Shown piece after piece: positions 22,847-31,542 of a DNA stretch of 64,000 nt. Source of the stretch: Symbiodinium natans. Taxonomy: Eukaryota; Sar; Dinophyceae; Suessiales; Symbiodiniaceae. Within the stretch, counting starts at the first letter, position 1, and each line of letters opens with the position of its first letter. The notes under the pieces are model-generated. The model searched no databases, was not told where the DNA came from, and worked only from the letters and a program-made list of their open reading frames with translations. Both the position numbers and the translations under genes were made by a program. The stretch is taken from the NCBI GenBank assembly GCA_905221605.1, contig CAJNDS010000236.1:643501-707500 (forward strand). The letters are read 5' to 3'.

Positions 22847-25331
22847 CCAGCATACGTTTCAAAGACCCTGTAATTATGCCGCTCATCAGCTGCATCTGTG
22901 GGCATTCGAAACTCCATGAAACAATGACCTCAAGAACAAGTCATCTGCACGGTTATTATACCCTATAACCCCCCAAAAAGGCCATTAGGGTTGATTATAG
23001 GGATTACACGGCCTAATAGCGCCCGTCCTGTCTCTCTCATCCTATTGATGTACGTCGCGTGCAAGGCTCGGCTGCACGTTGTTGCTGTTCGGAGGCTCTG
23101 TCGAATCATCTAATGCCCTTGGCCTTTGTTGGCCTGCTGTCCTTGAAATTGAAGCATCTTAAATTTGGGGGTTCAAACCAAGGTTCTACTGCCTTAGAGG
23201 CACGTCGTAGTTTTATAGCTTGCGTGCAGTTTTGGGAACTGGTCGATCCCCCTTGACCTCCTAAGCATGAGGCACAAAGGAGGACGCACAAGCCCGATGC
23301 TAATGCTGTTAATGCCTGCTGCCTCGTGAGATGGGCTCAGGTGCTGCGGCCTTTGACGAGGAGCTGCAAAAGCAGCGGTCGCCACAGCCCTTGCGGGATT
23401 ATCTGCGGGTTGAGTGCCGAAGTGACGACAAGAGATGCAAGCCGCTTTAAGCCACATTCAGCCACATTATGTTCCTGAATTCAGATGATGCCGATGCATG
23501 GGCTGCAGCTCACACCCAGGCAGATGAAGAAGCGCCGCAAGGCACTTCAGAAGGGTGTGACCCCAGACCAGGCGACAGGGAACTCGGCAAATGCGACACG
23601 ATGTTGCTTGAGGATAGAGTGCAGGGTTATGGTTTGAGTCGTTTGAGATTGCGTAACCTGACCACACGCCGCATTTAGCGCATTTTCACTTAACCTCCTT
23701 CAGATGATCATGGACCAACGATCTTTCTCTATGGGCCTCTCCGAATCGAACCCGAATCGCTGCCAGGTGGACCCTCTCGAGGCCTGCCGGTCGCTGGCAG
23801 ACGAGCAGACACTGAAGAAGCTGGCCAAGGAGCAGGTGACAGTCGAAGCCAAAAGGGGCGCTTTTTTGGGGGCACCCTGAACTCCTTAGGGTTTAGTAGG
23901 GTTTCAATAAGGGGTTTGTAAGGACAGTGGCTTTTTGGGCACCTCAACTCCTTAGGGTTCAGTAGGGTTTACTAAGGGGTTTGTAGGGACCTTCTGCGAG
24001 TTCATAGGCCCCTCTGCAAGATGTCCAAGCGATTCTCAGCATGTGCCCTGGGCTCTGGCGGATATTGGCGTTCAGGTTCTGGTCAGGATGAATTTTGTTG
24101 GGACGAGTTTGCACGGATGCTGCGAGTCTGCAAGTGGGCGTGTGTATGGGTGCTTTGCTGCCCATGTGCGGCTCAACTGGTCAACTGGTCATATTCTGCC
24201 GAAGTGTTTCCCTTTCTCTTCAGGCGGAAGCGTGCGCGCAGTGCGAGGCGGAACTCGGCTACAGAGTATCACTCGGTTTGGACTCCCGGGAATTGGTTGA
24301 CTCATACTGCTTTCGCCCTTCTGCGTGCGCACCTAGAGGAGTGAACTTAGGTTCGAACCAGTGGTTTAGGGTTTAGGGTTTAGGGTTTGGGGCTCTACAC
24401 TGCACAGGGCGCTTAACATGAGCTCCAGCCTTCGCTCCCTCTGCTCAAAACACCTCTTAAATGCCTTCACCACATGCCACGCTGCGGCCCTACTATTCCT
24501 GCGCTTGCTTCTTCTAAGTCTTACTTTGCTTCAGACCCGTGAAATTGAATCTTCAACGCTGAAGCTCTGAGTGACAACTGCGACTGCTAAGACCTGGTCG
24601 AAACCAAAAGTTGCCATGGGGAGGCTTTAGCCGCATCTGCCGAGGGCGATGCGAAAGAGGCCAGACATGTTTGGTGTGTGCATGCTGCCTGGGATAGAGG
24701 TGTTTTAACTTTTCAACCATGACAGAGTATGAAGGTTTTGAGTGTTTTAGGATTTGAGACAGCTGCTGCAAGTTGCAAGCTACCTTTTCAGCATCACGGC
24801 CGGCTTTTGCTAAGGCCTGGACCGAGTTGGGCGCTGCCTGGGCAGCGATGTCGCACCCCAGCTGCAAGCTAGGGCCGCCAGGGGAGGAGGAGGGGAAAGT
24901 TCGGGGCACACACTCTTGCTGTCTTCGGGACCACCCTACAATGCGTGGTGTCGCTTCCTGTGGCACAAGAACAGCACGTGATAGCCTAAGCCACACAAGG
25001 TTTCAGAAATACCTCCGCCAGGACCCGGGTATATGGTATTTAGGATTTAGGGCAAGCCGCGTCCGGTTTACAATCGTCACGCCTGACTCTTCGAAAGTGC
25101 CGCCAGCAGTCGTAGCCCAGGAAAGACATGGCCAAGGCTGAGAAGGCCTCCTGCTGCACCAACCCAAAACCCACCCAGAATTTTTCTGCGATTTTGCGCC
25201 CCCAGGGTTCTGAGCCTAAAGGAGGGACGGGCTTTGGGGTTTAGGGGACGTTACGCCCCCGCTCTGTCTCTCTCTCGCTCTCTCTCTCTCTCTCTCGCTC
25301 TCTCTCTTTCTCTCTCTCTCTCTCTTGCTAG

Positions 25332-25364
<33 letters not shown>

Positions 25365-25991
25365 TCTCTCTTGTTTTTTGGGAAGGTGGGTCCCATAGCG
25401 GGGACTCTCGAGTTTTGGAGGGTACAAGGGGGGGGGTATACTGACCCCTATTGGTATCCCCTCTCCCTCCTCTCCCCTAAAGCTGAAGAGGAAGCCAGGG
25501 AATCGGCGAAAGTCGTGACCGGCGAAGCTGGTAGCCCGGGAGCTCAGGTGGAGTGGTTTAGGAGGTGTTAGAACTGAACCCGAGACATTCTGGCTTTCTT
25601 GAAGTTGGTATGTTCAGGGTGTCTTGATCGCCTTGCTAAGCCCGACATAGACGACCCACGCACACGGATGCCTTCGAATGATGTACCCCAACCAGCGGCG
25701 ACACCTGAATACATTAACCCATGTCAAGACCTGAATCTGCGACATGTCCCCACATGCCTCACAGTTATTATTATTATTATATTATTATTATTATTATTAT
25801 TATCACAGGGCACCCTTTGAATCACCGGAAGTGCTGCAGAGTCTCCTTCTGAGGTGGTCTTGGCGAGGCCCTTGGGCTCGTGGATGAGGCGTGCCTACCG
25901 TTGAGGGCTCCACATTTGGATCGTGGCCTTTTCTTCAGAATCCTTGCCTTTGACCTGCCAGAATCTGCATGAAGAGCGCTTAGCCCGCGGA
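14620..25991 (+). CDS. Multi-exon gene for a long Ala/Glu/Lys-rich coiled-coil protein (span)
   Basis: About twenty short islands on + share one character: Ala-, Glu-, Lys- and Arg-rich helices with heptad spacing, GC-rich third positions, AG acceptors and GT or GC donors. A motif of the form AARRA-AF-EE recurs (14620, 17098, 23341), and Lys/Gln-rich helices recur (20247, 23520). Two neighbouring exons join in phase as DEELQKQR plus QMKKRRKALQK. The product would be a cytoskeletal or scaffold-type coiled coil; no enzymatic domain was seen. Introns carry telomere-type repeats, introner-like elements and a 2.15-kb AT-rich element (17878-20030). The gene ends are not resolved, and the islands could belong to more than one gene. 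Confidence 0.55.
15388..15498 (+). CDS. Coiled-coil exon MRSLLATGALLEERDSL
   Basis: Thirty-seven codons run from AAG at 15387 to TTG|GTGTAG, reading MRSLLATGALLEERDSLSEL and ending IQPIRLNL. This is one of the clearest single exons here. The product is not recognised beyond helix-forming character. Confidence 0.6.
15760..15838 (+). CDS. Exon VAAEFAALPGLREDGAG
   Basis: GCGCGCAG acceptor, then VAAEFAALPGLREDGAGDEA and WDLAPWE. The donor is uncertain (a GC donor after TTG is possible). The minus-strand frame across it is a shadow. Confidence 0.55.
16088..16218 (+). CDS. Coiled-coil exon with AFERAVAT end
   Basis: Acceptor ATAGGCAG, donor ACA|GTACTT. Includes ACDALEDAWKQLSADVQSAA and AGAAFERAVAT. 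A family 1 introner-like element begins 22 bp after the donor. Confidence 0.65.
16241..16340. mobile_element. Introner-like element, family 1
   Basis: Left end GGGGGTTTGCGAAAAGTTGG, right end ATATCGTAAACCCTC, internal CCCAAATAGTA core. It lies in the intron between the exons at 16088 and 16426. Confidence 0.7.
16426..16476 (+). CDS. Coiled-coil exon DTQEELAETVVGSKVAK
   Basis: Seventeen codons between CACGAG and a GC donor (AAG|GCACGA). Reading could extend to either side in the same frame. Confidence 0.5.
16838..16933 (+). CDS. Coiled-coil exon, 32 codons
   Basis: From CGCCTAG to GAA|GTGGTA. Reads SLEDADAERRAALAEASFRG and then LREVRATLGLPE. Arg/Ala/Glu-rich with strong GC bias at third positions. 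Confidence 0.65.
17098..17149 (+). CDS. Coiled-coil exon LEAARRAAAFDEARAW
   Basis: Between GGAG and a GC donor (TG|GCGTTG). It carries the recurring AARRAAAFDE motif; other frames here are also open. Confidence 0.5.
17296..17355. repeat. Exact 30-bp tandem duplication
   Basis: GTAGGCGTTTCAGTCTCTAA plus the ten following bases occurs twice back to back with no mismatch. The period is in frame with the surrounding open frame. Confidence 0.95.
17605..17648 (+). CDS. Exon-like island KDACGSLAQVEAVL
   Basis: Short island between CTCTGCAG and TTG|GTGTGC, helical character, consistent with the coiled-coil gene. Confidence 0.45.
18030..18330. repeat. Inverted AACCAAAA / TTGGTTTT low-complexity arms
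   Basis: AAAACCAAAAA-type repeat on the left faces TTTTTGGTTTT-type repeat on the right across a spacer of about 55 bp that itself has matching CCAATTTTC/GAAAATTGG ends. Frames reading FFGFFGF are artefacts. Confidence 0.85.
19045..19700. repeat. Three diverged tandem units, about 260-290 bp each
   Basis: ATTCACTTGAGTCAAATTGG recurs (one with a C for T) near 19084, 19371 and 19634, each followed by GCTNTTTGCTTAANAATT and CTAGTAGNTAAATTCGCAT. Internal to the AT-rich element. Confidence 0.8.
20247..20288 (+). CDS. Coiled-coil exon ELQKQRQKLQKRAK
   Basis: Exactly 14 codons between CTCGCCAG and AAG|GTGGAG. It closely resembles the joined exons at 23341-23554, so the protein has internal repeats. 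Confidence 0.65.
20410..20467 (+). CDS. Coiled-coil exon with GTAGGG donor
   Basis: CCCTCCAG acceptor, AKGSSAPALELGRLLEDLG, donor T|GTAGGGTTTA, a telomere-like sequence. The intron that follows ends in CCCTAAA-type repeats. Confidence 0.6.
20965..21076 (+). CDS. Coiled-coil exon with GTTTAGGG donor
   Basis: From CCTTAAG to G|GTTTAGGG. Reads SDVSADLREALEAERVAALE and ECQKLGCPERKRALRDA. The 5' splice site is a telomere-type repeat unit. Confidence 0.65.
21477..21543 (+). CDS. Coiled-coil exon FLAEEGQKLGDSEANDW
   Basis: Acceptor CACAACCAG, GC donor GAG|GCGCTT. Ends TQLVE. Phase is 1 at the start and 0 at the end. Confidence 0.55.
21698..21754 (+). CDS. Coiled-coil exon ALDAAKTDLDELAQETSAE
   Basis: Nineteen codons between TTTCCCAG and a GC donor (GAG|GCAGAT). 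Phase 0 at both ends, matching the exon before it. Confidence 0.65.
21830..21945. repeat. CCCTAAA repeats and C runs before an exon
   Basis: C-rich-orientation telomere-type units and C homopolymers immediately upstream of the next coding island. Confidence 0.85.
21961..22031 (+). CDS. Exon ALPGSSTWADIAAKLKTGK
   Basis: Starts after TGCGAG, ends before GTGGGTTTAG. Reads ALPGSSTWADIAAKLKTGK then LEAA. A family 5 inverted-repeat element follows in the intron. Confidence 0.55.
22044..22206. mobile_element. Introner-like element, family 5
   Basis: Inverted ends TACTTGG..CTTGGAGGTTCACGGTACT and AAGTACCATGAACCTCCAAGTA, about 160 bp, AT-rich middle. A diverged relative may lie at 1990-2100 (CTTGGAGGTTCATGGAAC). 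Confidence 0.65.
22540..22706. mobile_element. Introner-like element, family 2
   Basis: CCAGGATGGGC at the left and GCCCATCCTGG at the right. Inside, CCCTATAATCCCTT-type and TTTTAAGGCCT blocks are shared with copies at 36696, 38581 and 56026. It ends 17 bp before a coiled-coil exon. A partial relative is at about 22953-23030. Confidence 0.75.
22724..22759 (+). CDS. Exon VDSQEHLAMLAE
   Basis: Twelve codons between TGCGGAG and a GC donor (GAG|GCGTCT). In other reading it continues as ASRRPGTQRSE in the same frame. Confidence 0.5.
22814..22845. repeat. CT microsatellite
   Basis: Perfect (CT)n run. The minus frame of alternating Glu/Arg is an artefact. Confidence 0.95.
23341..23377 (+). CDS. 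Coiled-coil exon AAAFDEELQKQ
   Basis: GGGCTCAG acceptor, CG|GTCGCC donor, phase 2 at the end. Joined to the next exon it reads AAAFDEELQKQRQMKKRRK, a continuous coiled coil. Confidence 0.6.
23520..23554 (+). CDS. Coiled-coil exon QMKKRRKALQK
   Basis: ACACCCAG acceptor, G|GTGTGA donor. Completes in phase the split Arg codon of the previous exon. Confidence 0.55.
23767..23835 (+). CDS. Coiled-coil exon, 23 codons
   Basis: From GCTGCCAG to CAG|GTGACA. Reads VDPLEACRSLADEQTLKKLA then KEQ. Clean phase 0 at both ends. Confidence 0.65.
24224..24265 (+). CDS. Coiled-coil exon AEACAQCEAELGYR
   Basis: Fourteen codons between CTCTTCAG and AGA|GTATCA. Strong pyrimidine tract before the acceptor. Confidence 0.65.
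24363..24390. repeat. TTTAGGG telomere-type array
   Basis: Four G-rich-orientation units. Confidence 0.95.
24592..24673 (+). CDS. Exon LVETKSCHGEALAASAEGD
   Basis: Acceptor TGCTAAG, donor TG|GTGTGT. Continues AKEARHV. Phase 1 or 2 edges are uncertain. Confidence 0.5.
24792..24850 (+). CDS. Exon SRPAFAKAWTELGAAWAAM
   Basis: CTTTTCAG acceptor, GC donor area near 24840. Ala/Trp-rich helix similar in style to the other exons of this gene. Confidence 0.5.
25261..25375. repeat. Interrupted CT microsatellite
   Basis: About 115 bp of (CT)n with a few G and A interruptions. Confidence 0.95.
25491..25547 (+). CDS. Coiled-coil exon EARESAKVVTGEAGSPGAQ
   Basis: Nineteen codons ending CAG|GTGGAG. The open frame extends upstream (KAEEEARESAK), so the acceptor may lie a few codons earlier. 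Confidence 0.55.
25939..25991 (+). CDS. Exon-like island CQNLHEERLARG
   Basis: TTCTTCAG acceptor, GC donor after GGA. Last convincing island before a stretch with competing frames on both strands. Confidence 0.4.
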
Positions 25992-26227
25992 GCGTTGGTC
26001 ACGGGATGCTCTGAGGTGCGAGTGTGCATCAGCACCCTCAACCCTGCCAAGCCTCCCCGAAATCGCTTTGGACTTCAGGTGCGGCGCTGCACTTCGTCCC
26101 CAGAGCTTGCCTTGCTTGGCAATCAAATATGACCTTGTTGATGCTGCTTGCTGGCATGAGGCCACAGGAGGCGACATGGCCGGAGGCAGCGCCAGGCTGG
26201 ATGTTGGGTGCACGTAGGATTTCGGGG

Positions 26228-26284
26228 GTTTAGGGTTTAGGGTTTAGGGTTCAGGGTTCAGGGTTTAGGGTTTAGGGTTTAGGG
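26228..26284. repeat. TTTAGGG / TTCAGGG array
   Basis: Eight G-rich units, two of them TTCAGGG. Confidence 0.95.
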
Positions 26285-26314
26285 GTCCGGTGCAGGATGC
26301 AGGTTCCAGGAAGT

Positions 26315-26430
26315 CATATGGGGGGTTCCCGAAATTAGGGGTACCCTATTGGGGCCCCTTATTTTAAAAAGGGGATCCTACTATTTGGGGGTCTATATTA
26401 GGGGTCCCCTTTTTTCGTAAACCCCCATAT
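26315..26430. mobile_element. Introner-like element, family 1, with near-perfect ends
   Basis: CATATGGGGGGTTCCCGAAA at the left and TTCGTAAACCCCCATAT at the right, with a reverse-oriented CCTACTATTTGGGG core. AT microsatellite follows at 26450. Confidence 0.75.
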
Positions 26431-26486
26431 CGTGAAGGTAGGACTGATATATATATATATATATATATGTATGTATATGTCCCCAC

Positions 26487-26631
26487 CTTGCAGACCCCAA
26501 TGAGGTTTCAGGGTCGAGTTGCTCTGCAAACCACTTATGAGTGTTTGCTGATGCCGCCGCCGCGCTCTCAGCAAGTTTCGGCCTCTCACTCGGGGCCAAC
26601 CTCAGAGCGCCTTGGCACGAAGTCATGGCCC
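26487..26631. CDS. Exon with competing readings on the two strands
   Basis: On the minus strand a splice-bounded island (acceptor CTGCAG, donor AAG|GTGGGG) reads LAPSERPKLAESAAAASANT and HKWFAEQLDPETSLGSA. On + another frame reads GLSLGANLRAPWHEVMAPAA, ending at a GTTAGGG donor. Both look coding by composition. I cannot choose. Confidence 0.4.
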
Positions 26632-27164
26632 CTGCAGCTTTGTACCGGTTAGGGCGCCTTGACGCATGTGGGGACACACAGTAGAAGGCATACGAACGCC
26701 GCATAAGACGCCAGGACCTGAGTTGCGCTCGATCCTCTTGTCTACGCCCCTGCCTTTACTTGGATTCTTGGGGCGGCCCTGCCCAGAGCTTCCACTCCCT
26801 GTACTTAAGGAATATCAGGTCCCCTCACAACTCAATGGTAGGACCCGCAAATATTCCCGAAACCCCTAATTAAACCCGAAGCCCCAATGAGATTCCCTAA
26901 GCCAAGTCTTACTAACCCTAGACCCCAAAACCCAGAACCATATCCCCTAAACCAGAAAACCCAAAACACCCAACCCCAAGAGAAAGCTCTGGCCTGACGA
27001 AGCCCTACAGCCCTAAACCCTAAAACCCAATATTCCCCCCCAAACAAAATATCTCTCCAAAACTAACTAAACCCTAACCCACCCTCAACCCCCCCCCCCC
27101 CTCAAAAAAAAAAAAAAAAAAACTAATGATAAATAAGGCAACATAAAACACAGAGAAAGCTTTG

Positions 27165-27242
27165 ATGAGGACAATGGAGCGGCGCACGAGCGCCCTGGCG
27201 GCTCTGGCACTCCTCGTGGCCTCGACCGCCGCGGACCTCTGC
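27165..27242 (+). CDS. First exon with signal peptide
   Basis: ATG at 27165 (second ATG at 27174) gives MRTMERRTSALAALALLVAS then TAADLC. This is an Arg-rich n-region, an Ala/Leu core and a small-residue cleavage site (VASTAA), so the product is likely secretory, ER or a plastid precursor. A GT donor (TGC|GTAGTT) follows at 27243. Exons of a gene ending in a MOSC domain follow in the same direction. Whether all of 27.2-39.6 kb is one gene is not proven. Confidence 0.55.
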
Positions 27243-27472
27243 GTAGTTTTGGAAAGAGAAGAAATACAGCAGATGAACAACAAATGCAGTTATACATCAT
27301 GTATATGTTTTAGTATAGTCATATTAATATTCAGTAATTATAATCTTCTATATAACATTGCATAGGAAGTATCTAGAGGGTTACTTGAGGCTCTTACATT
27401 GGGGGGATCGGAGAGGAGGGCTCCAGAGTCTTCATCGTTGTGTCGTGTGCGCTTTCTTTATTCGGGATTTCG

Positions 27473-27610
27473 GGTTTAGGGTTTAGGGGTTAAGGGTTTA
27501 GGGTTAAGGGGTTTAGGGTTTAGGGTTAAGGGTTTAGGGGTTTAGGGGTTTAGGGTAGGGTTTTGGAGGTTAGGGTTTAGGAAGTTTAGCGTTTAGGGTG
27601 TAGGGTTTAG
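27473..27610. repeat. TTTAGGG array with TTAAGGG variants
   Basis: About 17 G-rich units with many single-base variants. Confidence 0.95.
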
Positions 27611-27669
27611 ATCCTTGGCTTCTCTGGATGTGAGAGAATTTCGGGTAGCCGGCCCTCTACCTCTTGCAG

Positions 27670-27706
27670 AGGATGTTCTACAAGGATGAGCCTGGCAAAG
27701 AATCAG
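27670..27706 (+). CDS. Short exon RMFYKDEPGKES
   Basis: TCTTGCAG acceptor, G|GTATGC donor. Charged peptide; reading depends on phase with the first exon. Confidence 0.45.
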
Positions 27707-27784
27707 GTATGCATGCTGACCTCGGCTGTCAAACAGCACTTCCAGCTCACGAAAGTTCAGGGGGTGGACAACCGCCAAGAACCC

Positions 27785-27850
27785 TAAATCCCACAAACCC
27801 TAAACCCCACAAACCCTAAACCCTAAACCCTACAAACCCTAAACCCCACA
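27785..27850. repeat. CCCTAAA / CCCCACAAA array
   Basis: C-rich-orientation units directly upstream of a coding-like island at 27875-27946 (phase uncertain). Confidence 0.9.
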
Positions 27851-27949
27851 ACCCAAGTGCCCTCCACTCCAGGATGTGCACACCCGGAACCTGCGATCCG
27901 GTGCACATGTGCAGCTCGGAGAGGCCAGGCGTCCGATTGACAGCTTAGG

Positions 27950-27993
27950 TTTTAGGGTTTAGGGTTTAGGGTTTAGGGTTTAGGGTTTAGGGC
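27950..27993. repeat. TTTAGGG telomere-type array
   Basis: Six G-rich units followed by a G run. Confidence 0.95.
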
Positions 27994-28019
27994 GGGGGGG
28001 GGGGGGGGACACCTCTCTC

Positions 28020-28434
28020 GTGATGGTTCAACACCAGCACGCCACAGACACAGACACAGACACACAGACACAGACACAGACACACTGACCCTGACCCTGA
28101 CACTGACACTGACACAGACACACACACACACACACACATCCACACACACACACACACACACAAGCACACAGAGGCACAGAGACACACAGACACACAGACA
28201 CACAGACACACAGACACACAGACACACAGACACACAGACACACAGACACACAGACACACACACACACACACAGAGAGACAGACAGAGACACGGACAGACA
28301 GACCGAGAGACAGACAACCAGACAGACAGACATAAACAAATATAAACACATATATATATATATGTATATGTAAATGTACATGTATATGTATATGTATTTG
28401 TATTCGTATTTGCATATGTATATGTATATGTATA

Positions 28435-28471
<37 letters not shown>

Positions 28472-28600
28472 GTGTACGTACGTACGTACGTACGTACGTA
28501 CGTACGTACGTATGTATGTATGTGTGTATATATATATATACACATAAATAAACAAATAAATATATATATATATATATGTTATGTACGCCTATATACACGC
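28020..28600. repeat. Compound CA/CAGA, TATG, TACG and AT microsatellite
   Basis: Nearly 600 bp of successive simple repeats. Minus-strand frames of up to 212 codons made of Cys/Val/Ser or Thr/His/Tyr are translation artefacts of the repeats. Confidence 0.98.
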
Positions 28601-28788
28601 ACGCATAGATGATTCTAACGTACATTAGATTATATTATGTAGTATCTTACGAATATATTCTGTATGATATTAAAATAAAACCTGAAAGTATGTTTATACG
28701 ATATTATATATATATATATACTATACTATATCCTATATAATACAGTCTTGATGCATTCGAACCTATACATATGCCTTTTCCACAACAG

Positions 28789-28866
28789 ATTCTACCCGTG
28801 AAGGTAAGGGCCCACAACCCTTTCATCGACGACCTGGAGCCTGTGGCGCCACTGGATGCTGTGGCG
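28789..28866 (+). CDS. Exon with AHNPFIDDLEPVAPL
   Basis: Twenty-six codons from CACAACAG to GCG|GTGGGT, reading ILPVKVRAHNPFIDDLEPVA. Good coding composition. A weakly similar peptide (YHINPFVHDSVV) lies at 35361. Family not recognised. Confidence 0.6.
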
Positions 28867-29490
28867 GTGGGTCGGAAGCAAGAGCTGTTCCGAAGCCTTT
28901 AGGGCTTCAAAGGGTGAACGATTGGGTGTGCACAGGTTTGGGGTTGAGAGTTTACAGAGGATGAAATAGGGCTTAAAAGAGAAGCCTGGGCTTGGGGTAG
29001 CTCGGCTTTGGCAAGGTTCAGGTTGGGAGGTTCTGCACCTTTCGACCTTCTACGAACGCAGCAGAACCTCTGACAAAATCACACCGTACAATTTCCTGAA
29101 GTTCCCGAATTAAGCCTGAAACCCTACAGCATAGACCCTAAACCCTGCGGTATGTAGGATATGTAGTGCCGCTTGGCAGGCGCCTGGGGCCATTGCAGCT
29201 GCGGGCATCCCTCGTCAGGGAGGGGCTCGGAGGCCTGCGCTGTTCGTTCCCTGGGCTTAAAGTAACCTTGGGACACATACCCTGGGAACCAACTCAGAAT
29301 TTTTGGGTTCATCTACACTTTTTGATAAACATTTCTTTTCAACCCTTTTGGGGTTCGTTAGGTGCCGAAAGTATGTGTCGATGCTCTTCAGACGGCCTGT
29401 GGGAGTTGAGGATGCTTTAGAACCAGGTGTCGTTCGCCCTTCAACGATCCCTTAAGCCAATGGGGGTCTCTGTCTGTTAGAGGCTCGATC

Positions 29491-29550
29491 TCCCCATATG
29501 AAGTAGGGTTTATATTACAAGAAATATATACCCTACTTCATATCTCCCCA
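29491..29550. repeat. Short hairpin element
   Basis: CCCCATATGAAGTAGGGTTT faces its reverse complement (ACCCTACTTCATATCTCCCC) across about 18 bp. A minimal inverted-repeat element. Confidence 0.8.
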
Positions 29551-29688
29551 CATTCCAGAGTCTGGAGAGGGCTTGGTTTGATTTTTGGGGTTACTGGGTT
29601 ACAGGTGGGCAGTTCTTCCGAAACCCCCCCCCTCCCCCAAAAGAGCCCGAAAGCCCTGAAGCCAGGAAAAAAGTGTCCTTGAGCCAAG

Positions 29689-29803
29689 GTGCCTCCGTAC
29701 TTGTACCCGGACGCCTTCCCCGCATCTGCCAAGGATGTTTGCCACTGTGACGCGCCCAAGGAGGACCAAAGAGTCAATCAGCTTGCAGCCAGGGCTCAGA
29801 AGG
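29689..29803 (+). CDS. Exon VPPYLYPDAFPASAKDVCHC
   Basis: Thirty-eight codons from GCCAAG to a consensus G|GTATGT donor. Continues DAPKEDQRVNQLAARAQK. Clearly coding by composition; family not recognised. An AT microsatellite fills the following intron. Confidence 0.65.
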
Positions 29804-30174
29804 GTATGTATCAATACGAAAACATGCATATATATATATACACAAAATATATATATATATATAATGCATTTCCACATATGTTTCGGTCATGAAGACATGT
29901 AACAATATATATATATATATATATATCTCTAAGTACAGATATATGTGTGTACGTATGTGTATATATATATATATATATATTCATAAACACAAGTAAATAC
30001 ATGTATACATGTATGGCTATATACTTGTTTTTCTTGCTAACCACGCTTGAGCGATTGAGCGCTCGGATCAAACAAGGCACATGAGAAACAAGATGGGCAG
30101 GGAGCATCTCGCACCTGGTTCTCCGAACAGCCTCAAAAGGCCCCTACGTCTCTCTGTCTCTCTCTAGTGTAGGG

Positions 30175-30232
30175 TTTAGGGTTTAGGGTTTAGGGTTTAG
30201 GCTTTCGGGTTTAGGGATTAGGGTTTAGGGTT
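30175..30232. repeat. TTTAGGG telomere-type array
   Basis: About eight G-rich units with single variants. Confidence 0.95.
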
Positions 30233-30480
30233 TGGGCACCTACCTCTCTCTCTCTCTCTCGCTGCGTCTCTCTCTTCGAAGCTCGGACATGAGAGCAGTT
30301 TCAGGGGCAAGCAAGAGCAAGAGCAAAATCAAGCCCTGACCCCAAAACTCTAAAGCCTTAGTGCCCCCTACAACCGTTTTGTGCATCCATACCCTCAAAC
30401 CGCAATGGAGTCCAATCAGGTAATGTCCGCCAGGCCACTCCAGTTCCTCCTCTGAAGCCCTGGCCCTGCCTGCAAGACAG

Positions 30481-30552
30481 GAGAAGCTGACGAAGGAGGA
30501 GGAACTCTGGGCAGCCGAAGTGGCGAAACAGCTGAACCTTCCCCTGTCTCAG
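30481..30552 (+). CDS. Exon EKLTKEEELWAAEVAKQLNL
   Basis: Twenty-four codons from CAAGACAG to CAG|GTGGGG, ending PLSQ. Amphipathic helix, phase 0 at both ends. Confidence 0.7.
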
Positions 30553-30771
30553 GTGGGGCTCCAGGGAAGGTGGCTTGAAGGGCTTCGGGGTGCTTGTGGC
30601 CGGAAGACCCCAGGCATGCCAAGGATCCTTTCATCTGGAGGCTTGAAGCTGGGAGCTGGGGCACGGCGCTGGCATGTGGCAGGAATATCAGGGGCCCAGG
30701 TCGATGTTCAACTTTGAGCTGCGAATGCATAGATCCACGACATGACTTCAACCCACCTGGTTTTTGTGCAG

Positions 30772-30894
30772 CCCAAGCGCGACCCCCAGGTCATGCACCC
30801 TTCGGACTTCAAGGGCGTGGCACATTGCGACTGTGGCAGTGCGGAGCAAGCAAAAGGCCGAGCCTCGTTTGAATCAATTAAAGTCACGCCACGG
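30772..30894 (+). CDS. Exon with VMHPSDFKGVAHCDCGSAEQ
   Basis: Forty-one codons from TTTGTGCAG to a GC donor (CGG|GCAGGG). Begins PKRDPQ, ends SFESIKVTPR. A Cys pair (HCDC) is present. A family 1 introner-like element lies in the next intron. Confidence 0.65.
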
Positions 30895-30939
30895 GCAGGG
30901 CTTCATGACGCTTGAACGCGGGGGCACACCTTCTCCCTC

Positions 30940-31034
30940 TACGAAAATAGGCCCCCCACTATGGATCCCCAAGTAGTAGGATCCCTTTATGGTAAGGACC
31001 CCAATAGGGTACCCCTAATTCCGTCAACCCCCCC
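30940..31034. mobile_element. Introner-like element, family 1
   Basis: CTACGAAAATAGGCCCCCC at left, CCCCTAATTCCGTCAACCCC at right, internal CCCCAAGTAGTAGGATCCC. It fills most of the intron between exons 30772-30894 and 31069-31149. Confidence 0.75.
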
Positions 31035-31068
31035 AAATATTGGCTGAGGTGTCTTCCGGTATGTCAAG

Positions 31069-31149
31069 GCCCAGGCCGCCAACAACTCCAGCTTCACCGT
31101 GGAAGGTTTCCCGCCCTCCTCTGCGCACGCCATGGTCCATGTCTTGCTG
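31069..31149 (+). CDS. Exon with NNSSFTVEGFPPSSAHAMVH
   Basis: Twenty-seven codons from TGTCAAG to CTG|GTCCTT. Starts AQAA, ends VLL. Good coding composition, unknown family. Confidence 0.65.
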
Positions 31150-31403
31150 GTCCTTAAGCTAGGAATTCTACAGGGAGACATATACGTGTAGATATATCTA
31201 TATATCATTGAATGGCACATAATACAAGATTACATACTGTAATACGGTACACATATATATATATGTATATACAAATAAATGAAAATATAAAAAATACATA
31301 AATATAGAAATATATATATATATATAGATGTAGGGAGAACAACTCCACACGCCACCAAAGGCCTAAAACAAAACATGCACTCCGAGTGTTGGGGAAAGCG
31401 CAG

Positions 31404-31458
31404 GCGCGGACCCCACGTTTCCGCACGGAAGCTACTGGGAGCCCGAGGTCATGGCCTG
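31404..31458 (+). CDS. Exon ADPTFPHGSYWEPEVMAW
   Basis: AAAGCGCAG acceptor; a GC donor at 31459, or slightly further in the same frame. Followed by a TTTAGGG array. Confidence 0.55.
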
Positions 31459-31469
31459 GCTTTCGGACT

Positions 31470-31542
31470 CTTAGGGTTTAGGGTTTAGGGTTTAGGGTTT
31501 AGGGTTTAGGGTTTAGGGTTTAGGGCTTAGGGTTTAGGGGTG
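31470..31542. repeat. TTTAGGG telomere-type array
   Basis: Ten G-rich units, one TTAGGGC variant. Confidence 0.97.

Noticed and set aside
27973-28625. Minus-strand open frames of 175-212 codons
   Set aside because: They translate a compound microsatellite (CA/CAGA, TATG, TACG); composition is Cys/Val/Ser or Thr/His/Tyr repeats in every frame.
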